Positions 28,034 to 32,435 of a stretch of 32,435 nt of DNA are shown piece after piece; the first letter of the stretch is position 1; every line of letters begins with the position of its first letter. The notes below the pieces were generated by a model. It was not told where the DNA came from, searched no databases, and saw nothing but the letters and a program-made list of their open reading frames with translations. This stretch comes from Flammeovirgaceae bacterium (GTDB taxonomy: Bacteria; Bacteroidota; Bacteroidia; Cytophagales; Flammeovirgaceae). The stretch is taken from contig JAHQVQ010000429.1 in NCBI GenBank assembly GCA_019634305.1, forward strand, positions 1 to 32,435, in the 5' to 3' direction. A program made the translations under genes and the position numbers.

Positions 28034-28640
28034 TTTTATCATTCTTCTCAATTAGGTTTGAAGTAATTTGATTAAGGACGTCTATTTTATGCTGGAAATC
28101 TCCTTTAAGACTGTCTCTTATTATTTTTAGTCTATCAAGCGTTTCAGTAATATTTTCTGGTAAAATATCTTCCAGAAGCATTCTAAATCTTTTGGCAAAT
28201 GTTGGTGATTTTCCATTGGTGGAAATTGCCACTTTAAGATCACCTTTAGTTACAATCGATCCTAAATAAAAATCACACAGATCTGGCGTATCAGCTACAT
28301 TCGTAAGGATATTTCTGGCAACAGCCATTTCCCGAATTCCCATATTAATTTTATTGTCGTCAGTAGCCACAATCACCAGCTTTTTCCCTTCCAAATCTCC
28401 TTCTTCAAAATTTCTTTTGTGAACAATCACCTGCTCATGTCTTCCTGCTATTTCAGCAACCTCCTCTATAAACTCAGGAGCAACCAGGGTTATTCTTGCA
28501 TTTGGGCTGCTTTTCATAATATATCTCATTTTCTCAGCTCCTGCATCTCCTCCTCCTACAATCAGGATATCGAATTTGTCCAGCTTCAGGAAAACCGGAT
28601 AAAGTACATTTCGAGATATATTTTCAACTGATTGATCCAT
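28014..28640 (-). CDS. Precorrin-2 dehydrogenase / sirohydrochlorin ferrochelatase (Met8/CysG N-terminal type)
   Basis: YPVFLKLDKFDILIVGGGDAGAEKMRYIMKSSPNARITLVAPE...VIVATDDNKINMGI...TNVADTPDLCDFYLGSIVTKGDLKVAISTNGKSPTFAKRFR. Confidence 0.92.
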   Translation of the reverse strand: MDQSVENISRNVLYPVFLKLDKFDILIVGGGDAGAEKMRYIMKSSPNARITLVAPEFIEEVAEIAGRHEQVIVHKRNFEEGDLEGKKLVIVATDDNKINMGIREMAVARNILTNVADTPDLCDFYLGSIVTKGDLKVAISTNGKSPTFAKRFRMLLEDILPENITETLDRLKIIRDSLKGDFQHKIDVLNQITSNLIEKNDKNGDTGN

Positions 28641-28747
28641 ATTTTATAGCGAACCGCTATTGGTTTTTAATGAGAAACAATTGTAAGTATCTGAATTTCA
28701 TGTGGCAAATAACTTACTAATTCCCAATACCTATTTTAGTCTAACAC

Positions 28748-29509
28748 CTATCCTTCGTAGTAATAATTCTGTGAAACATACTCCATTACAAATTCCGGAT
28801 GAAGCTTAACCACCTCTCCAATAATAATAATGGCAGGGGTTCCTATTTTTCCTGATTCCGCCTTTTCCACAATACTATCCATTGTTCCCACTACTATTTT
28901 CTCTTCAGGCAATGAGCCATTCTGTATAATCAGAACTGGAGTTTCAGCTTTTCCTAAGGCTTTAAATAATTTTGAAATCTGAGAAAGTTTTTTCATTCCC
29001 ATCAAAACCACCAAAGTAGCATTTGTGCTTGCTGCCACTTTTATATCCCCAGTCAACTCACTCTCACTTCCAGTAGCTGTAGTTACCCAAAAACTATGGG
29101 TTATTTCTCTTCTGGTTAAGGGAATATTTTGCAAACCAGCCAAAGAAGTGGCACTGGAAATTCCGGGAATTACTTCCACTTCAATCCCAAAGCTTTCTGC
29201 ATATTCTTTCTCCTCATGCCCTCTTCCAAAAATAAATGGATCTCCACCTTTAAGTCTCACAACATTACCCTTTATAAGCACCTGAGAAACAATTATCTCA
29301 TTAATTTTTTGTTGCTTATAACTATGAGCACCCGACCTCTTCCCCACAAATATTTTGGTTGCATTTTCTGGAACATAATCTAATAAGTCCTTATGTACCA
29401 GAGCATCGTAAAGCACTACTCTCGCATTTTGCAGTGCTTTTACTCCTTTTACACTTATCAGATCCGGATCTCCGGGTCCTGCTCCAACCAACGTAAGTTT
29501 TTTTACCAT
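28748..29509 (-). CDS. cobA: Uroporphyrinogen-III C-methyltransferase
   Basis: LTLVGAGPGDPDLISVKGVKALQNARVVLYDALV, RLKGGDPFIFGRGHEE, IPGISSATSLAGLQNIPLTRR. ATG at 29509; the ORF track starts at TTG 29512. Confidence 0.95.
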   Translation of the reverse strand: MVKKLTLVGAGPGDPDLISVKGVKALQNARVVLYDALVHKDLLDYVPENATKIFVGKRSGAHSYKQQKINEIIVSQVLIKGNVVRLKGGDPFIFGRGHEEKEYAESFGIEVEVIPGISSATSLAGLQNIPLTRREITHSFWVTTATGSESELTGDIKVAASTNATLVVLMGMKKLSQISKLFKALGKAETPVLIIQNGSLPEEKIVVGTMDSIVEKAESGKIGTPAIIIIGEVVKLHPEFVMEYVSQNYYYEG

Positions 29510-29512
29510 CAA

Positions 29513-31660
29513 TTAGGCTTTATAATACTCATCAATTACCAACTTACCCTCCTGGTTTTTATCTTGTTGGATTTGTTTTTTTCTGTGTGATAATACCTCC
29601 TCGAAAAACTTAACTCCTCTCTCAAGATAGCTTTCTGCAAATTTTTTGGAAGGCTCTTGTTTGTTCAACTGAAGAACATCTTCCTCAAAAGAACCTTCAA
29701 ATTTAAACTTACCAGTAGAAACAAAATGCTTGTCAAAATCACGGATAATTCCGATTTGAGTATTACATTTTACATCATCACTCAGTAAAAGTGCCTTGGC
29801 AGCAATAATTTTTATATTATAAGCATGGTAAATAGCATCAGCAAAATGACCCTCACCAATTGCTTCTTTTGCCAAGCTAATTTTGGTTTCTGCATCTTTC
29901 AAAATCAGCCCGATCATATCGTACATTACACCAGCACATTCTCCAACTCCAATAGCTAATTTAAATTCTTCAGTATCTCCCCAATCAACAAAATCTTCGG
30001 CAACCAACTCAGATGTATCTGCAAGAGGTTTCAATAAATCGTAAAAATACCTTTTTCCCAATCGGTAGAAGTAGTCATTAAAATATTCGCCTTCTTCTTT
30101 CTTATCCTCAAAATCATTTAAAACCCATCTGATGGCTTCAATAATTTTCTTAGAAGGAAGTTTGATCACTTTTTCAGCCACAAAACCTTTTCCACTTGGA
30201 TCAACCCCACCACCAATCACCACTTGCATCGCTGGTATAACCAAAGCCCCTTTTTTTATAGAACTTCCATGGAACCCAATATTTGCAGCCATATGTTGAC
30301 CACATGAGTTCATACATCCACTTATCTTAAATTTAACCTGAGAATCAAATACAAGATCATGGTATTCTTTTCTAATCATTTTTTCTATCTCAACTGAAAG
30401 AACAGTACTATTCGATACTCCTAAATTACAAGTATCTGTACCAGGGCAGGCAGTAATATCAGCAGCAGAATTGAAACCTGGTTGAGCCAGATTTAATTCA
30501 TATAATTTATTGAAAATGACCGGAAGTGCTTCTTTTTTAATGTATTTGAACAACAGGTTTTGATCCACAGTTACCCTGATATCATCTCCTGCATATTCTT
30601 TAATTAAATCAGAAAGCTCTCTTGCGGTATCTGAACTGAAGTTACCAAGAGGTACAAGAGCATACACCCCGTAATATCCTTTTTGCTTTTGTTCGAACAC
30701 ATTAGTTACTAACCAATCTTTGTAAAGTTGCTCATCCAAAACTTTTACTTCTCCAATTTCCTTTTCCGCTGGCAGGCTCACTACCTCTTCTTTAATTTCA
30801 ATTTTTCCAACTTTTGCTTGTAAAGCCTTTCTTTCTTCCTCTACCAATTCTACAATTTTTTTAGCTCCAATTTTTTTAGCTAAAAATTTCATCCTTGCTT
30901 TATTTCTACTGGTTCTTTCTCCATGTCTGTCAAAAACTCTAACTAAAGCCTCAGCAAATGGTAATACTTCTTCTTCCGGTAAAAATTCATACGCAGTGTA
31001 GGCAATCATAGAAAGCGCACCTAAACCACCAGCAATTAGTACTTTAAATCCTTTCTTTTCTACTCCGTCAACAGTTTGAACTCTTGGAATTAAACCTAAA
31101 TCATGGAAATAAGTAAAAGCGGAATCATCATCACTTGAAGAAAGTGCAATTTTAAATTTCCTTCCCATTTCCTGGCAAATAGGATTTCTTAAAAAGAATT
31201 CAAATAACTTTTGTGCGTAAGGGGAAACATCAAAAAGTTCATTTGGGTCTATTCCCGCAACTGCAGAAGCAGTTATATTTCTTACAGTGTTTCCACAAGC
31301 TTCTCTTAGGGTAATATCCGATTCTTCCAAATCGGCCCAAAGTGCGGGCGACTCTTCTACTTTCACATAATGAAGCTGAATATCCTGTCGGGTAGTAAGG
31401 TGCAAGTTTCCATTGCTAAATTTATCGGAAGTAGCCGCAATGGTTTTTAATTGCTTAGAAGTTATTTTTCCATAAGGAATTTTAATCCTTATCATTTGCA
31501 CTCCTAGTTGCCTTTGTCCATAAACCCCTCTGGTTAACCTGAAAAGCTTAAACTTATCTTCTGGAATTTTACCAGCATTAAACTCTTTAATTTTTTCATC
31601 CAGTTCCAGAATATCTTTTCTGGCCTCCTTACTAATGTTCGAATTTGGATTTGTGCTCAT
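29513..31660 (-). CDS. Ferredoxin-type nitrite/sulfite reductase hemoprotein with HEPN-like C-terminal domain (sulfite reductase by context)
   Basis: GNLHLTTRQDIQLHYV, NTVRNITASAVAGIDPNELFD, TACPGTDTCNLGVSNST, KISGCMNSCGQHMAANIGFHG (siroheme/4Fe-4S cysteines). ATG 31660 (MSTNPNSN...) preferred: the ORF-track ATG at 31702 lies inside a terminator hairpin. Confidence 0.9.
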   Translation of the reverse strand: MSTNPNSNISKEARKDILELDEKIKEFNAGKIPEDKFKLFRLTRGVYGQRQLGVQMIRIKIPYGKITSKQLKTIAATSDKFSNGNLHLTTRQDIQLHYVKVEESPALWADLEESDITLREACGNTVRNITASAVAGIDPNELFDVSPYAQKLFEFFLRNPICQEMGRKFKIALSSSDDDSAFTYFHDLGLIPRVQTVDGVEKKGFKVLIAGGLGALSMIAYTAYEFLPEEEVLPFAEALVRVFDRHGERTSRNKARMKFLAKKIGAKKIVELVEEERKALQAKVGKIEIKEEVVSLPAEKEIGEVKVLDEQLYKDWLVTNVFEQKQKGYYGVYALVPLGNFSSDTARELSDLIKEYAGDDIRVTVDQNLLFKYIKKEALPVIFNKLYELNLAQPGFNSAADITACPGTDTCNLGVSNSTVLSVEIEKMIRKEYHDLVFDSQVKFKISGCMNSCGQHMAANIGFHGSSIKKGALVIPAMQVVIGGGVDPSGKGFVAEKVIKLPSKKIIEAIRWVLNDFEDKKEEGEYFNDYFYRLGKRYFYDLLKPLADTSELVAEDFVDWGDTEEFKLAIGVGECAGVMYDMIGLILKDAETKISLAKEAIGEGHFADAIYHAYNIKIIAAKALLLSDDVKCNTQIGIIRDFDKHFVSTGKFKFEGSFEEDVLQLNKQEPSKKFAESYLERGVKFFEEVLSHRKKQIQQDKNQEGKLVIDEYYKA

Positions 31661-31688
31661 TTTGGTTGATATATATATTTTTTGAGAT

Positions 31689-31721
31689 AAAAAAACCTTC
31701 ATATTTAAAATAGGAAGGCTT
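31689..31721 (-). terminator. Attenuator terminator T2 between the poly-Cys leader ORF and sir
   Basis: Minus strand AAGCCTTCCTATTTTAAATATGAAGGTTTTTTT: CCTTC/GAAGG stem extended by G-U and A-U pairs and an inner A/T stem, then T7. Confidence 0.75.
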
Positions 31722-31782
31722 ACACTTTTTATGATTAACTTTTAATAAAATTAAAATCAATCGGAATGTATGAAGCCTTCCT
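31712..31782 (-). promoter_or_regulatory. Antiterminator pairing for T2 (AGGAAGGCTT : AAGCCTTCCT)
   Basis: Minus-strand 31782-31773 AGGAAGGCTT is perfectly complementary to 31721-31712 AAGCCTTCCT, which is also the 5' arm of T2. Confidence 0.7.
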
Positions 31783-31843
31783 TAAGCTGCTGTATTTCAC
31801 AGCAACAACAACAATTACAACAACAATAATTAAAACAATTCAT
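31757..31843 (-). CDS. 28-aa poly-cysteine leader peptide MNCFNYCCCNCCCCCEIQQLKEGFIHSD
   Basis: Direct translation of ATG 31843 to TGA 31757; 9 Cys in the first 15 residues (8 TGT, 1 TGC); directly upstream of the T2 attenuator and sir. Confidence 0.8.
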   Translation of the reverse strand: MNCFNYCCCNCCCCCEIQQLKEGFIHSD

Positions 31844-31885
31844 GTGAGTTTGATTAAGAATAAGGTGAAAATATATAGTATGGTC

Positions 31886-31917
31886 AAAAAAAAAGCCTTT
31901 CCAGATGGAAAGGCTTT
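31886..31917 (-). terminator. Attenuator terminator T1 downstream of the CCMM leader ORF
   Basis: Minus strand AAAGCCTTTCC-ATCT-GGAAAGGCTTT, 11-bp perfect stem, followed by a continuous T-run of 9 (31894-31886). Confidence 0.85.
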
Positions 31918-31966
31918 AGTATTTTGAATATGTACTAAATTTAATGACGTAATGACACACCTTTCC
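31907..31966 (-). promoter_or_regulatory. Antiterminator pairing for T1 (GGAAAGG : CCTTTCC)
   Basis: Minus-strand 31966-31960 GGAAAGG (codons AGG AAA GGT of the leader) is complementary to CCTTTCC in the 5' arm of T1 (31913-31907). Confidence 0.6.
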
Positions 31967-32039
31967 TATAGAAAACCAGCATCATACAACAGCTATGATG
32001 GGCATTTGGTCGACTTTGGAATGGAGTGTTATTAAACAT
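31941..32039 (-). CDS. 32-aa leader peptide MFNNTPFQSRPNAHHSCCMMLVFYRKGVSLRH
   Basis: Direct translation of ATG 32039 to TAA 31941; TGT TGT ATG ATG run (Cys-Cys-Met-Met) four codons upstream of the T1 antiterminator arm. Confidence 0.65.
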   Translation of the reverse strand: MFNNTPFQSRPNAHHSCCMMLVFYRKGVSLRH

Positions 32040-32069
32040 AAAATCGATATTTAAACTTATTTCTGACTA

Positions 32070-32100
32070 CAATATTAAAGACTAAACAAAACCCATGCAA
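32070..32100 (-). promoter_or_regulatory. Possible Bacteroidota-type promoter for the sulfur operon leader
   Basis: Minus strand TTG-N20-TAATATTG resembles the TTTG/TAnnTTTG Bacteroidota consensus and lies about 30 nt upstream of the first leader ATG. Confidence 0.35.
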
Positions 32101-32303
32101 GCTTTTTTTATTATTTAATATATTAATATGCTAATAAATCAATTGATCTTTTGCAAATCTGTCAGATAAATTACGGATTAGTTGAAAAACTAGTATAAGT
32201 TTTTTCATTTTAATTTTTCAACTTTATCTGCTAACTCCAAGATTTATTTTAAAGTTCATTTGTCTTAGTTTTTTTCATAGTGGATATATAAAAGTTTACT
32301 AAC

Positions 32304-32327
32304 AAAAAAACCCGGATATACCGGGTT
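32304..32327 (-). terminator. Intrinsic terminator for a minus-strand gene entering from the right edge
   Basis: Minus strand AACCCGG-tatat-CCGGGTT followed by TTTTT. Confidence 0.75.
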
Positions 32328-32352
32328 AAAGAGCTTGTTTAAGCTTCAAATA

Positions 32353-32433
32353 TTATATTAAAACCGCCCATTTCAAGAACCTCAGTCCAGTATTTTCATT
32401 TACAATAGCACTGCTACTGAATGTTGGCTCAGC
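32353..32433 (-). CDS. C-terminal end of an unidentified minus-strand CDS (truncated by window edge)
   Basis: Open frame AEPTFSSSAIVNENTGLRFLKWAVLI* followed by the terminator at 32304-32327. Confidence 0.35.
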   Translation of the reverse strand, partial: AEPTFSSSAIVNENTGLRFLKWAVLI

Positions 32434-32435
32434 CA

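Noticed and set aside
31889-31917. Hairpin at 31889-31917 as a simple terminator of an upstream gene only
   Set aside because: The CCMM ORF immediately precedes it with a complementary antiterminator arm, and too little space remains for a new promoter before the poly-Cys ORF; attenuation explains more, though this is not proven.
1-32435. CRISPR arrays, tRNA/rRNA genes, phage genes, toxin-antitoxin or restriction modules
   Set aside because: No regularly spaced direct repeats, no recognisable tRNA/rRNA, and no such protein signatures on either strand by inspection.

Overview
This is a low-GC, Bacteroidota-like (Cytophagales-type) chromosomal window. It holds about 24 protein-coding genes: aldo/keto reductase, MobA-like, an alginate-export-like porin, an M1 aminopeptidase, a DoxX/BT_3928-like protein, DUF1599, folP, cdaA, glgX, TRAP dctM/dctQ, lysS, an FGE-sulfatase fusion protein, folA, a GuaD-like deaminase, a SAM hydrolase (DUF62), DUF2911, a PIG-L deacetylase, and a sulfur/siroheme operon (sir - cobA - met8/cysG-N - cysH, minus strand). 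The most notable signal lies upstream of that operon, in DNA the ORF track leaves empty (about 31680-32040, minus strand). Two tiny leader ORFs sit in series. The first is a 32-aa peptide with a Cys-Cys-Met-Met run, MFNNTPFQSRPNAHHSCCMMLVFYRKGVSLRH. The second is a 28-aa poly-cysteine peptide, MNCFNYCCCNCCCCCEIQQLKEGFIHSD. Each is followed by an intrinsic terminator whose 5' arm can instead pair with a segment of the leader ORF 4-5 codons past the Cys/Met codons. This is the layout of trp-type transcription attenuation, here duplicated in tandem and apparently tuned to Cys/Met supply. The second notable signal is a dispersed intergenic repeat family of about 94 bp, with a covarying terminal palindrome (AAGYAC..GTRCTT) and an ACTACTTA end. 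At least five near-complete or diverged copies and two fragments are present.
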